In this document: in pieces, positions 52,588 through 62,411 of the stretch
Layout: each line of letters opens with the position of its first letter
How positions within the stretch are numbered: position 1 is the first letter of the stretch
Source of the DNA: Methylobacterium gregans
GTDB taxonomy: Bacteria > Pseudomonadota > Alphaproteobacteria > Rhizobiales > Beijerinckiaceae
Direction of reading: 5' to 3'
NCBI RefSeq assembly: GCF_022179245.1
Contig: NZ_BPQM01000018.1
Span: 1-64,000 of the forward strand
Length of the DNA: 64,000 nucleotides
The notes under the pieces: model-generated
The model's database searches: none
What the model saw: the letters and a program-made list of their open reading frames with translations, nothing else
Told to the model about the DNA's origin: nothing
Position numbers and translations under genes: made by a program

Positions 52588-53328
52588 TTAACGGACCGGG
52601 GACAGCTCCGCGCGCATGCGGTCCGCTTCCTCCCGGAAGCTGCGGACCGGGACCGCGAGCGAGCGGCCGCCCGTCCCTTCCGGACGGCGCGCGACCAGCA
52701 CGCCGATCACCGTCGGACCGCCCTCCCCCATCTGCAGAAGAGCCGAGCCGGACTCGCCCGGAATGGCGCGACAATCGTGCAGCAGCAACGGCGGTTCGGG
52801 TTGGTTCTCGACCGCGCAATGGCCCTGAGCGCTCATGCGCTCGGCTCGGGCATGGCTGTATCCAGCTCGGCGGACCTCTTGGCGGCCGTTCCCCGGCGCG
52901 TCGTCGGTGTTCGCAGGAGCCAGCGAAACCGGCCGGATATCCATCGGCTCGGACAGCACGATCAGGGCCCAGTCCTTCGCGAGATCCGCCTGCGTCGTAC
53001 CGAAGGCGTAACCGGGGCCGGTGCGGTAGGTCAGCGCCGCCGCGTGACCGTTGTAGGTGCCCTGCCGCCAGCCGGCCACGAAATGCACGCTCTGCGGGCC
53101 GACCCAGCGCGCGCGGGGCGCGTCCCAGAGGCAGTGGGCGGCGCTCAGGACCAGACGCGGGGCGATGAGCGTGGCGCTACAGAAGGCGCGGCGATTGGCT
53201 CCGAGCACGACGTTGAGCTTGCCCACCGCCGTGTAGGGCCAGACGCCCGCATCCACCGCAACCTCCTCCGCCGCGACCGGCAGCGACGCGAGCAGCGTGC
53301 CGAAGACGAGGCCCGGCGCAAGTCTCAT
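52588..53328 (-). CDS. Exported trypsin-like serine protease
   Basis: A 246-residue S1-family serine protease with a signal peptide (about 1-20, ends VAAEE). The triad is visible: His in LSAAHCLW, Asp in AKDWALIVL and Ser in GESGSALLQ. The last replaces the usual GDSGG, a change seen in many bacterial V8-like proteases. Cysteines could form two disulfides. Its ATG overlaps the end of the threonine-dehydratase-like gene by 4 bases, so it is translated from the same mRNA. Periplasmic; the substrate is unknown. Confidence 0.88.
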   Translation of the reverse strand: MRLAPGLVFGTLLASLPVAAEEVAVDAGVWPYTAVGKLNVVLGANRRAFCSATLIAPRLVLSAAHCLWDAPRARWVGPQSVHFVAGWRQGTYNGHAAALTYRTGPGYAFGTTQADLAKDWALIVLSEPMDIRPVSLAPANTDDAPGNGRQEVRRAGYSHARAERMSAQGHCAVENQPEPPLLLHDCRAIPGESGSALLQMGEGGPTVIGVLVARRPEGTGGRSLAVPVRSFREEADRMRAELSPVR

Positions 53329-54305
53329 CCGCCGACGAACCGCGCGAAGCTCGCGAGGTCGACGTTGCCGCCGCTGATCACGACGCCGACCCGCTTATCG
53401 CGCACGTCCACCAGACCGCTGAGGACGGCTGCCGCGGCGAGGCAGCCCGTCGGCTCGACCACGAGCTTCATACGCTCGGCGAAGAAGCGCATCGTCTCGA
53501 CGAGTTGGGTGTCCGAGACGGTGAGAACGTCCGTGACGTGGCGCGCGATGATCGGGAAGGTGTGCGCGCCCAGATGTGTGGTCTGCGCGCCGTCCGCGAT
53601 CGTCTGCGGTACCGGGATCCGCACGATCCGGCCCTCCCGGAACGAGCGCTGGCCATCGTTGCCGGCCTCAGGCTCGACACCGTAGACGCGCGCCTCCGGC
53701 ATCAACTCGGCGGCGGCGAGCGCGCAGCCCGCGAGCTGGCCGCCGCCGCCGAGGCACGCGACCAGGATATCGAGCGGCCCGGTCTCCTCGATCAGTTCCA
53801 GCGCCAGGGTGCCCTGGCCGGCGATGACCTCCGGGTGGTCATAGGGAGGGATCAGGCTGAGGGAGCGTTCCGCCGCGATGGACCGGCCCAGCGCCTCGCG
53901 GTCCTGCGTGTAGCGGTCGTAGGTGACGACCTCCGCGCCGTAATCGCGGGTCGCCGCGACCTTCATGGCGGGCGCGTCGAGGGGCATCACGATGGTGGCC
54001 GGAACGTCGAGCAAACGGGCCGCCAGGGCGATCGCCTGGGCGTGGTTGCCGGAGGAGTAGGCGATCACGCCGCGTCGGCGCGCATCCTCCGGCAGCGCCG
54101 CTATGGCGTTGTAGGCGCCGCGGAACTTGAACGCGCCGGCCCGCTGCAGGTTCTCGGCCTTGAAGAACAGCTGCCCCCCGGTTCGGGCATCGGCCGTGCG
54201 AGACGTGAGCACCGGCGTCCGATGCGCCGCGCCCCGGATCCGCTCCGCCGCCCGCGCAACGTCGCCGTAGCTCGGCAGGCTCACGCTGGCCGCGTCTTCG
54301 CTCAT
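53325..54305 (-). CDS. Threonine dehydratase/serine racemase-like PLP enzyme
   Basis: A 326-residue fold-type II PLP enzyme. The PLP-lysine segment is AGAFKFRGAYNA, with SSGNHAQAIA after it and the phosphate-binding glycine loop CLGGGGQLAG. There is no C-terminal ACT regulatory domain, so it is the short catabolic or racemase-like form, not biosynthetic IlvA. Threo-3-hydroxyaspartate ammonia-lyase and serine racemase are alternative calls. Three ATGs in a row open the frame; the third at 54305 has the best spacing from the gaggg site. It is coupled to the protease gene downstream. Confidence 0.88.
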   Translation of the reverse strand: MSEDAASVSLPSYGDVARAAERIRGAAHRTPVLTSRTADARTGGQLFFKAENLQRAGAFKFRGAYNAIAALPEDARRRGVIAYSSGNHAQAIALAARLLDVPATIVMPLDAPAMKVAATRDYGAEVVTYDRYTQDREALGRSIAAERSLSLIPPYDHPEVIAGQGTLALELIEETGPLDILVACLGGGGQLAGCALAAAELMPEARVYGVEPEAGNDGQRSFREGRIVRIPVPQTIADGAQTTHLGAHTFPIIARHVTDVLTVSDTQLVETMRFFAERMKLVVEPTGCLAAAAVLSGLVDVRDKRVGVVISGGNVDLASFARFVGG

Positions 54306-54370
54306 CATCATCCCTCGCAGGTCCGTACGGTTCGGGATCTTAGACGTCCCCCCTGGTCAACGCCACGGCG

Positions 54371-54727
54371 ATGGCCGGCGTGGTGCTGGCACAACCTGTG
54401 CTGAGTAGGCCGGGAACGTCCCGGTTCTCTCGAGGGAGCGATCCCCTGGATAAGGTCTCCTGCGAGCGAGGCTCCCTTGTCGGCAGGAACCTCCTGAGCC
54501 GCCGGCTCGTGAGCCGCGAGGAACTGCTCGGCCCCGCAACGCTGACCGTCTGGCCGCACAGCATCGAAGCCAAGGCGGTCGAGCCTCGCGAGATGGAGAG
54601 CCTCGTCGTCGCCTTGGAGGAGGCCGCGACGGCCCTGCGCAGCGGTGAGGGCACCCCGTGGGTCATCACGAGTGCCGGAACGATGCTGCCTCCCGATCTC
54701 CTGCGAACTCTGCTGGCGTCACCGTGA
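54371..54727 (+). CDS. Unrecognised small ORF, possibly coding
   Basis: A 118-codon frame. The second half (EPREMESLVVALEEAATALRSG, then a WVITSAGTMLPPDLLRTLL end) looks like a folded helical protein with normal codon bias. The first half does not, so a GTG at 54509 (72 residues) may be the real start. There is no clear ribosome binding site at either. No family is recognised. It is divergent from the threonine-dehydratase-like gene. Confidence 0.4.
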   Translation: MAGVVLAQPVLSRPGTSRFSRGSDPLDKVSCERGSLVGRNLLSRRLVSREELLGPATLTVWPHSIEAKAVEPREMESLVVALEEAATALRSGEGTPWVITSAGTMLPPDLLRTLLASP

Positions 54728-54896
54728 CTCCGGCGCATCGGATGGCCGCCCCTGGGTGGGCTTGGGCTGGTCGGACGTCGAGGGTGCGGGCCGAAGGATG
54801 TTTGCCGCGAGGCCTCTTGCAATCGCGGGTGAAACGGATCTAGCCTCCTCGTCTCGGCGCCAGATAGGGCGTCGGTCTTGAGAGAGGAGGCCTGCG

Positions 54897-54983
54897 ATGA
54901 GCCGACACGGTTCCTGCGTCCCGACATCTCGTACCGCCGATCCGGATCAGGACACGCCGCCGAACAGGAACCTGCAGGGATAG
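54897..54983 (+). CDS. Very short ORF with a strong ribosome binding site
   Basis: A 28-codon frame starting MSRHGSCVPTSRTADP and ending NRNLQG. The ATG is preceded by agagaggagg ending 7 bases upstream, one of the strongest Shine-Dalgarno matches in the window. A strong intrinsic terminator lies 95 bases after the stop. Together they define a compact unit of about 230 bases that could be a small-protein gene or a leader peptide. No homologue is recognised. A 60-codon frame (54878-55060) overlaps it without a matching start. Confidence 0.4.
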   Translation: MSRHGSCVPTSRTADPDQDTPPNRNLQG

Positions 54984-55077
54984 TGGCGCCTCGGGCGACG
55001 GGCGGTCGAGTTCCCCGTCTGGCATGGCCGAACGGGCCGGATGCTCCCGCATCGTCTTGAGAACGCGTGGCCCCTGC

Positions 55078-55112
55078 AAGGCCCGTCAGCCCGCCGGCTG
55101 ACGGGCCTTTTT
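55078..55112 (+). terminator. Strong Rho-independent terminator
   Basis: A 14-bp perfect stem (aaggcccgtcagcc/ggctgacgggcctt) with loop cgcc is followed by T5. It closes the short-ORF unit that begins near 54880. The bases 55113-55374 upstream of the acetyltransferase hold nothing I can name. Confidence 0.9.
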
Positions 55113-55374
55113 CTTGGGAGAGGGCCCTCGGACCGACCGAGCTGATTATCGCTGACCGCATTCCGGCCGATGCGGCCGCGAACTTCGGCGGAGCGTCGCC
55201 CCGTCCGACGCTTCACCGATCTCACCTGACCGCCGATCGGTGCACCAAGCCTGGAAGCCGCGGCGCCTCCGGCGTCGCGCGCGCCGTCGTCATTGCTTTC
55301 GGATGCGGGTCGATGCAGATGCTCGCTCGCACGGCACCGTCGATCCGCCACCGCCACAGGTCTCTCCGATCCTC

Positions 55375-56880
55375 ATGGCTCGTTCTCCGTTCAGAATATC
55401 CTCACTTCTCAGGCATGCGCGGGCTTTTATAAACAGACTCGAGAAGGAATACAGATCTTGGCGGCTCCGAGGTGTAAGGACTGAAAATATCGGCGCGGTT
55501 GCTGGAGCATGGAGCGGCGATGATCTGACGGGTTGGGTCCGAGCCGATGTATGGACCGATCACAGGGTACCGGTCATCGGTGTCTACAGAGGCGAGCAAC
55601 GGGTCGGTCTCACGATCGCCAATCAGCCGGTCAGAGACAGCGCAAGTCGTTTAAGCTTTGCCGTGCATGTCGACGGTGGCCTTGCGATACAGGATCTGGT
55701 CGCCGGGCACGTCGCCGTCTTCCTCCTGAGACACGGCTTCCCAATCGTCAAAATTCCGATCTCGCCGGCCCTGCGGGTGGCCGCGGCGCATGAATTCATC
55801 AAAGATCTGATGTGTTCCCCGATCGCGCCGTATGAAGAAGCGATCGAGCAACTCGAACATCTGTTCGGGAATGAATGGGCGGGAAATCCGGGTGTCGCAG
55901 CGGTCGGGACGCTTCATGCCAATCGCGGCCTGTTCCACCACGCCGCGACGGAGCCGTTGTCGGATCCGGATCGAGAGCTGACGTCACTCCTCGTCCCCGT
56001 CGGTATCCGCTCCGCCGACAAGGCGGCGCTGTTGGGGCGTGGCGGCCACATCTTCCTGGTCGGGGGCACCAACAGATTGCTGGCGGAGTATGTGCGATCT
56101 GACGAAGATCCGGTGCCCAGAGGGATCGCGCAGGATTGGCTCGCTCTGATCGAGCGGCGCAAGACAGCCTGCGAAAGCCTGGGCGTCCGGTATGTCCAGG
56201 CGATCTTCCCGGAGAAGCTAACGATTCTGCCGCACTTCTTTCCAGAGCCGGTCCGCACGCCTGGCGTGATCCTCCGCGGTATCGAAGCAGGACTTGCTTG
56301 TCGGCCGGATCTGGCGGCGCGTTATGTATCCGCTCGACATGCCTTGAAGACCCAGCCCGACCCTGCGGCAACAGTGCTGAAGACCGATTCGCATTTCTCG
56401 CCTCTTGGATGCTGGGTGGTCTTCCGCGCCATCCTGGAGCATCTCGGCTTCGACCCGGGGCGGAGTCCGACCTTCGACACGACCCGAGCGGGTACGGGCG
56501 ATCTCGCGACGCGCTTCTTCGGTATTCCGATCTTGGATACGCGAACGGAGGCTGACCTGCACGCCTTGGACGCGAACTTCCGGGCGCGGGCCGTACGCAC
56601 CTTTCAACACACGCCGACGGGCCGTGTCGTGGGATCGGCGCAATCGTGGCAGAACCCCGATGCACCGATCGATGCCAGCATCCTCGTGTTCGGCAATTCG
56701 TATTGCGGAGCCGCGGAAGGGCACCAGGGACAGATGTCTTGGTGGTTTGCGCGCTGGTTTCGCACCTACCACTTCGTTTGGCGCGCGCACGTGCCGCCCG
56801 GCTTGGTGGAGAAGCTGAAGCCGGACATCGTCCTGTGTCACACCGTCGAGCGTTTCCTGATCGAGGTGCCCGAGACTTGA
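55375..56880 (+). CDS. AlgX/AlgJ-like SGNH O-acetyltransferase-related protein
   Basis: A 501-residue protein. The N-terminal 130 residues look like a beta-sandwich found in front of glycan enzymes (GWVRADVWTDHRVPVIGVYRGEQ). The C-terminal SGNH-type domain carries the AlgX-like catalytic pattern: Asp338 and His340 in KTDSHFSP, and Ser442 in VFGNSYC. Family members O-acetylate exopolysaccharides in the periplasm. No signal peptide is clear from the ATG at 55375, which begins MARSPFRISSLL, so it may be cytoplasmic or anchored another way. No MBOAT partner or polysaccharide cluster lies nearby. The 5' 100 codons have lower GC than neighbours, suggesting transfer. Confidence 0.72.
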   Translation: MARSPFRISSLLRHARAFINRLEKEYRSWRLRGVRTENIGAVAGAWSGDDLTGWVRADVWTDHRVPVIGVYRGEQRVGLTIANQPVRDSASRLSFAVHVDGGLAIQDLVAGHVAVFLLRHGFPIVKIPISPALRVAAAHEFIKDLMCSPIAPYEEAIEQLEHLFGNEWAGNPGVAAVGTLHANRGLFHHAATEPLSDPDRELTSLLVPVGIRSADKAALLGRGGHIFLVGGTNRLLAEYVRSDEDPVPRGIAQDWLALIERRKTACESLGVRYVQAIFPEKLTILPHFFPEPVRTPGVILRGIEAGLACRPDLAARYVSARHALKTQPDPAATVLKTDSHFSPLGCWVVFRAILEHLGFDPGRSPTFDTTRAGTGDLATRFFGIPILDTRTEADLHALDANFRARAVRTFQHTPTGRVVGSAQSWQNPDAPIDASILVFGNSYCGAAEGHQGQMSWWFARWFRTYHFVWRAHVPPGLVEKLKPDIVLCHTVERFLIEVPET

Positions 56881-56968
56881 CGATACGGCGTTTCGAATGA
56901 CGACGATGATCCGACGACCGGAACACAGCCGTCTTGCGGATCGCGCTCGGGTCGGAGTGCCGCCATGG

Positions 56969-57000
56969 AAAAGGGCCCCGCACCTTCGCACGGAGCCCCT
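56969..57000 (-). terminator. Terminator of the pdh-lpdA operon
   Basis: Read on the minus strand, an imperfect GC-rich hairpin (ggggctccg...cggggccc) runs into TTTT, 60 bases after the lpdA stop. It closes the ftsB-pdh-lpdA transcript. Confidence 0.7.
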
Positions 57001-57060
57001 CGACACTCTGCCGATCGTGACCCGGTCACCCTGAGCCGAGGGCTGGAGTGAGTTCGCGGA

Positions 57061-58500
57061 TCAGGTGTGGATGACCTTGCCGTAGGCGTCGAGCACGCTC
57101 TCGTGCATCATCTCGGAGAGCGTCGGATGCGGGAAGACCGTGTGCATCAGCTCTTCCTCGGTGCTCTCGAGCGTCATCGCCACGACGTAACCCTGGATCA
57201 GCTCGGTGACCTCGGCGCCGATCATGTGGGCGCCAAGAAGCTGGCCGGTCTTGGCGTCGAAGATCGTCTTGATCAGGCCGTCCGGCTCGCCGAGCGCGAT
57301 CGCCTTGCCGTTGCCCGCGAAGGGAAAGCGGCCGACCTTGACCTGGAAGCCCTGTTCCTTGGCCTTCGCCTCGGTGAGGCCGACGCTGGCGATCTGCGGG
57401 TGGCAGTAGGTGCAGCCCGGGATCTTGCCCTTGTCCATCGGGTGCGTGTGCAGTCCCTTGATGGTCTCGACGCAGATGACGCCCTCGTGCTCGGCCTTGT
57501 GGGCGAGCATCGGAGGCCCGGCGACATCGCCGATGGCGTAGAGGCCGGGCACGTTGGTGCGGCCGAGCCCGTCCGTGACGATGGTGCCGCGGTCGGTCTT
57601 CACCCCGAGCTTCTCCAGCCCGAGATTCTCGATGTTGCCGACGACGCCGACCGCAGAGATCAGCTTCTCGGCAGAGATCTGCTGGCTCTTGCCGTCCGAA
57701 CCCTCGATCGTTGCCGTGACGGCGTTGGCGCTCTTCTCGACCTTCGTCACCTTGGCGCCGGTCAGGATCTTGATCCCTTGCTTCTCGAAGCGCTTGCGGG
57801 CCATCCCGGCGATCTCGGCATCCTCGACCGGCAGGATCTGCGGCAGCAGCTCCACCACGGTCACCTCGGTGCCCATGGTGCGGTAGAACGAGGCGAACTC
57901 GATGCCGATCGCCCCGGAGCCCATCACGAGCAGGGACTTCGGCATCGCCTCGGGGACCATCGCCTCGTAGTAGGTCCAGATCTGCTTCTTGTCGGGCTCG
58001 ATGCCGGGGATCGCGCGGGGCCGCGCGCCGGTCGCTAGGATGATGTGCTTGGCGCTATAGCTGCCGGCGCCCTTGGCACCCTTCGGGGCTTCCGCGCGCT
58101 TGGTCTCCTTCACGGTGACCTTGCCGGGCTCGTTGCCCTTGGCGACCGACTCGACCGTGGCCTCGCCCCAGATCACGTCGACTTTGTTCTTCTTGAGCAG
58201 CATGCCGACGCCGCCGTTGAGCCGGCCCGAGACGCCGCGCGAGCGCTTCACGATGGCCGAGGCGTCGAACGAGACCTCCTTGGCCGAGAGCCCGTAATCG
58301 GAGGCGTGCTGCATGTAGTGGTAGATCTCGGCTGAGCGCAGCAGCGCCTTGGTCGGGATGCAGCCCCAGTTCAGGCAGATGCCGCCGAGATGCTCGCGGT
58401 CGACGACCGCCGTCTTGAAGCCGAGCTGCGCCGCGCGGATCGCCGTGACGTAGCCGCCGGGTCCCGCGCCGATGACGAGGATGTCGTAGGTGTCGGACAT
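57061..58500 (-). CDS. lpdA: Dihydrolipoyl dehydrogenase (E3)
   Basis: A 479-residue flavoenzyme that reoxidises dihydrolipoamide in the pyruvate dehydrogenase complex. FAD motif GAGPGG lies at 12-17, redox cysteines in GGICLNWGCIPTKAL, NAD motif GSGAIGIE, and the catalytic His-Glu pair in HPTLSEMMHE. Its loop insert around 135-145 (KRAEAPKGAKGAG) is longer than in E. coli. It is the last gene of the pdh operon, 21 bases after pdhC. Confidence 0.97.
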   Translation of the reverse strand: MSDTYDILVIGAGPGGYVTAIRAAQLGFKTAVVDREHLGGICLNWGCIPTKALLRSAEIYHYMQHASDYGLSAKEVSFDASAIVKRSRGVSGRLNGGVGMLLKKNKVDVIWGEATVESVAKGNEPGKVTVKETKRAEAPKGAKGAGSYSAKHIILATGARPRAIPGIEPDKKQIWTYYEAMVPEAMPKSLLVMGSGAIGIEFASFYRTMGTEVTVVELLPQILPVEDAEIAGMARKRFEKQGIKILTGAKVTKVEKSANAVTATIEGSDGKSQQISAEKLISAVGVVGNIENLGLEKLGVKTDRGTIVTDGLGRTNVPGLYAIGDVAGPPMLAHKAEHEGVICVETIKGLHTHPMDKGKIPGCTYCHPQIASVGLTEAKAKEQGFQVKVGRFPFAGNGKAIALGEPDGLIKTIFDAKTGQLLGAHMIGAEVTELIQGYVVAMTLESTEEELMHTVFPHPTLSEMMHESVLDAYGKVIHT

Positions 58501-58521
58501 GTCTCTCTTCCCCAGCGCGCT

Positions 58522-59934
58522 TTAGACCAGCATGCCCATCGGGTTCTCGATCAGGCCCTTGAAGGCCGCGACCAGCTCCGCACCGAGCGCCCCGTCGAGC
58601 ACGCGGTGATCGCAGGAGAGCGTCGCGGTCATCACCTGGGCGACGGTCGGCTGGCCGTCCTTCACGACGACGCGCTTCTCGCCCGCGCCCACCGCCAGGA
58701 TGCTGGATTGCGGCGGGTTGATCACCGCGGTGAACTGCTTGATCCCGAACATGCCGAGGTTCGACACCGAGGTGACGCCGCCCTGGTACTCCTCGGGCTT
58801 CAGCTTCTTGGCCCGGGCGCGGGCCGCGAAGTCCTTCATCTCGTTGGAGATGGTCGACAGCGTCTTCTCGTCCGCCCGGCGGATGACGGGCGTGAACAGG
58901 CCGCCATCGATGGCCACCGCCACGCCGACCTCGGCGTGCTTGAAGCGCAGAATCCGGTCCTCAGCCCAGACCGCGTTTGCGGCCGGCACGCGGGTGAGCG
59001 CGAGGCCCATCGCCTTGATGACGAAATCGTTCACCGAGAGCCTGAACAGCGGCTTGCCGTCCTTGTCCTTGCCTGAGGAGGCATTCAGCGTCTCGCGTAG
59101 CTTCATCAGCGCGTCGAGCTCGCAATCGACCGTGAGATAGAAGTGCGGGGCTACCTGCATCGCCTCGGTGAGGCGCTTGGCGATAGTCTTGCGCATGCCG
59201 TCGAGGGGCACTTCCTCGTAGGCGTCCTTCTGGAAGAAGCCCTTGACCTGCTCGAGGCTGAGCCCGGCCGGTGCGCCGCCGGCGGGGGCGGCCTTCGGAG
59301 CGGGCGCCGCGGCCTTCGGGGCTTCGGCGGCGGCCTGTGGGGCCGGAGCCGCCTTCGTCGCACCCGAGGCCTTCGCGTCCTGCACGTCGCGGGCGATGAT
59401 GCGGCCGTGCGGGCCGGAGCCCTGCACGGCGGCGAGGTCGACGCCCTCCTGCTTGGCGATGCGGCGCGCCAGCGGCGAGGCGAAGACGCGGCCGCCCGAG
59501 GAGGCCGGAGCCGGGGCCCCACCCGCGGAGGGCTTGGCGGCGTCCGGCGCCTCGTTCACGCGGGCGTAGGACATGTGGCCGTCGCCCGCGGTGGTGTTCT
59601 GCCCGGCATCGGATTTCGGTGCCTCCGGGGCCGGCTTGGCCTCGGCCTTCGGCGCGGAGCCGCCGCCGGCCGCCGCCGCCGAGACGTCCTCGCCCTCGCC
59701 CGCGATGATGGCGATCAGGTCATTGACCGGCACGTCCGCCGTGCCCTCCGGCACCACGATCTTGGCGAGCACGCCCTCGTCGATGGCCTCGACCTCCATC
59801 GTGGCCTTGTCGGTCTCGATCTCGGCCAGCACGTCGCCGGACTTGACCGCGTCGCCCTCCTTCTTGAGCCACTTGGCGAGGTTGCCCTTCTCCATCGTAG
59901 GGGACAGGGCTGGCATCAGCACGTTGATGGGCAT
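58522..59934 (-). CDS. pdhC: Pyruvate dehydrogenase E2, dihydrolipoamide acetyltransferase
   Basis: A 470-residue E2 core subunit. One lipoyl domain (1-80) has the modified Lys in ETDKATMEV. An Ala/Pro-rich linker leads to the E3/E1-binding domain with [11 protein letters not shown] and GSGPHGRI. A second linker leads to the catalytic domain with active-site His and Asp in DHRVLDGA. The 5' end shares a DNA block of over 50 identical bases with the lipoyl domain of pdhB. It starts 4 bases after the Uma2 gene. Confidence 0.97.
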   Translation of the reverse strand: MPINVLMPALSPTMEKGNLAKWLKKEGDAVKSGDVLAEIETDKATMEVEAIDEGVLAKIVVPEGTADVPVNDLIAIIAGEGEDVSAAAAGGGSAPKAEAKPAPEAPKSDAGQNTTAGDGHMSYARVNEAPDAAKPSAGGAPAPASSGGRVFASPLARRIAKQEGVDLAAVQGSGPHGRIIARDVQDAKASGATKAAPAPQAAAEAPKAAAPAPKAAPAGGAPAGLSLEQVKGFFQKDAYEEVPLDGMRKTIAKRLTEAMQVAPHFYLTVDCELDALMKLRETLNASSGKDKDGKPLFRLSVNDFVIKAMGLALTRVPAANAVWAEDRILRFKHAEVGVAVAIDGGLFTPVIRRADEKTLSTISNEMKDFAARARAKKLKPEEYQGGVTSVSNLGMFGIKQFTAVINPPQSSILAVGAGEKRVVVKDGQPTVAQVMTATLSCDHRVLDGALGAELVAAFKGLIENPMGMLV

Positions 59935-59938
59935 GGTC

Positions 59939-60532
59939 TCAGGTCTCGGTCGGTGACGGGGCGGCCGGGTCGTCGAAGGCGAACAGGTCGTCGAGCGGGA
60001 ACGGGACGGCGTCGAAGGGCGGCAGGGCCACGGTCTCACCGCGCTGGACGGTGCCGTCGAGCCGCCACGCGCCCTCGGTCAGGGTGAAGGATTCGAGCAG
60101 ACCTGCCGTCGGATCGAGCAGCCAGAGATGGCCGACGCTGGATTCCGCGTAGATGCGGCGCTTCGGCCCCCGGTCGATCCGGGTGGTCGACGGCGACAGG
60201 ATCTCGCAGACCCAGTCCGGCGGGGTCTCGACGAAGGCCGTTTCGGGCTCGGTGGGCAGGCGGGACCGGCGCCAGCCGGCGATGTCCGGCACCACGACCT
60301 GTGTTCGAAGGTGGATCTCTGGCTCGACCATGAAGATCCAGCCTCCCGGGCCACCCCGTCCCCGCGAGAACGGGCGATCGAGTTCACCGGACAGCCGCAC
60401 CGCGGCGGCCGCATGCCGCGGACGCGGGCGCGGATGCGTCTCCAGGACGCCGTCGATGATCTCGGCGACCAGATGCTCCGGCACCGCTTCGAGGTCGGCG
60501 TAGGTCGCGGGGCGGTGGGCGGGCGCTCCCAT
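59939..60532 (-). CDS. Uma2-family (DUF820) putative endonuclease
   Basis: A 197-residue PD-(D/E)XK-superfamily protein of the Uma2 type. Signature features are [21 protein letters not shown] at the start, the core Asp strand PDIAGWRR, and the second motif VCEILSPST followed by R-x-K-R-x-x-Y-A. Uma2 proteins are abundant in cyanobacteria and some alphaproteobacteria; their function is unproven. Unusually, it lies between DUF5076 and pdhC within the pdh operon with gaps of 13 and 4 bases, so it is co-transcribed with pdhC. Confidence 0.87.
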   Translation of the reverse strand: MGAPAHRPATYADLEAVPEHLVAEIIDGVLETHPRPRPRHAAAAVRLSGELDRPFSRGRGGPGGWIFMVEPEIHLRTQVVVPDIAGWRRSRLPTEPETAFVETPPDWVCEILSPSTTRIDRGPKRRIYAESSVGHLWLLDPTAGLLESFTLTEGAWRLDGTVQRGETVALPPFDAVPFPLDDLFAFDDPAAPSPTET

Positions 60533-60545
60533 CGGGCGGCCGCCG

Positions 60546-60821
60546 CTAATTGAAGGCGCCGGGATCGAGGCTGTCCGCCTCGATCCCCGCGCGAATGCGC
60601 TCGAACGCCTCGTCTTCCGACATCTCGGTCTCCAGCGCGTAGGCGCGGGCGGCCTGCCGGGCGAGGTCGATGAGGAGGCGGCCCCAGGTCGCCGGATCGT
60701 CGAAGGAGCGCCGCAGGGCGACGCTCACCGCGCCGTCCACCACGATGGCGCGCAGGACCTCGACGCCGCCGTTCTCGGCGACGTCGGGGGGTACGGAGAG
60801 TTCCTCGAACGCTTGGCTCAT
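60546..60821 (-). CDS. DUF5076 protein of the pdh operon
   Basis: A 91-residue small acidic protein. Segments VEVLRAIVVDGAVSVALRRSF, WGRLLIDLARQAARAYA and the acidic C-terminal part match the DUF5076 family, which I know as a resident of pdh operons of Rhizobiales. No catalytic motif is visible. It starts 64 bases after pdhB and 13 bases before the Uma2 gene. The role in PDH assembly or control is unknown. Confidence 0.85.
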   Translation of the reverse strand: MSQAFEELSVPPDVAENGGVEVLRAIVVDGAVSVALRRSFDDPATWGRLLIDLARQAARAYALETEMSEDEAFERIRAGIEADSLDPGAFN

Positions 60822-60884
60822 GGCTGGCAGCCCTCTCGGTGTCGCCCCGCGCGGACTCGCGCGGGGGAGGAGCGGCGCGCGGGC

Positions 60885-62336
<1,452 letters not shown>

Positions 62337-62411
62337 GTTCTGCTCTGTCGTGGGGCGGCGGGGCGGCCAGGAAGCGGGCGGGCTATGGGTGCTGTGCGGT
62401 GGGAGCGCCCG

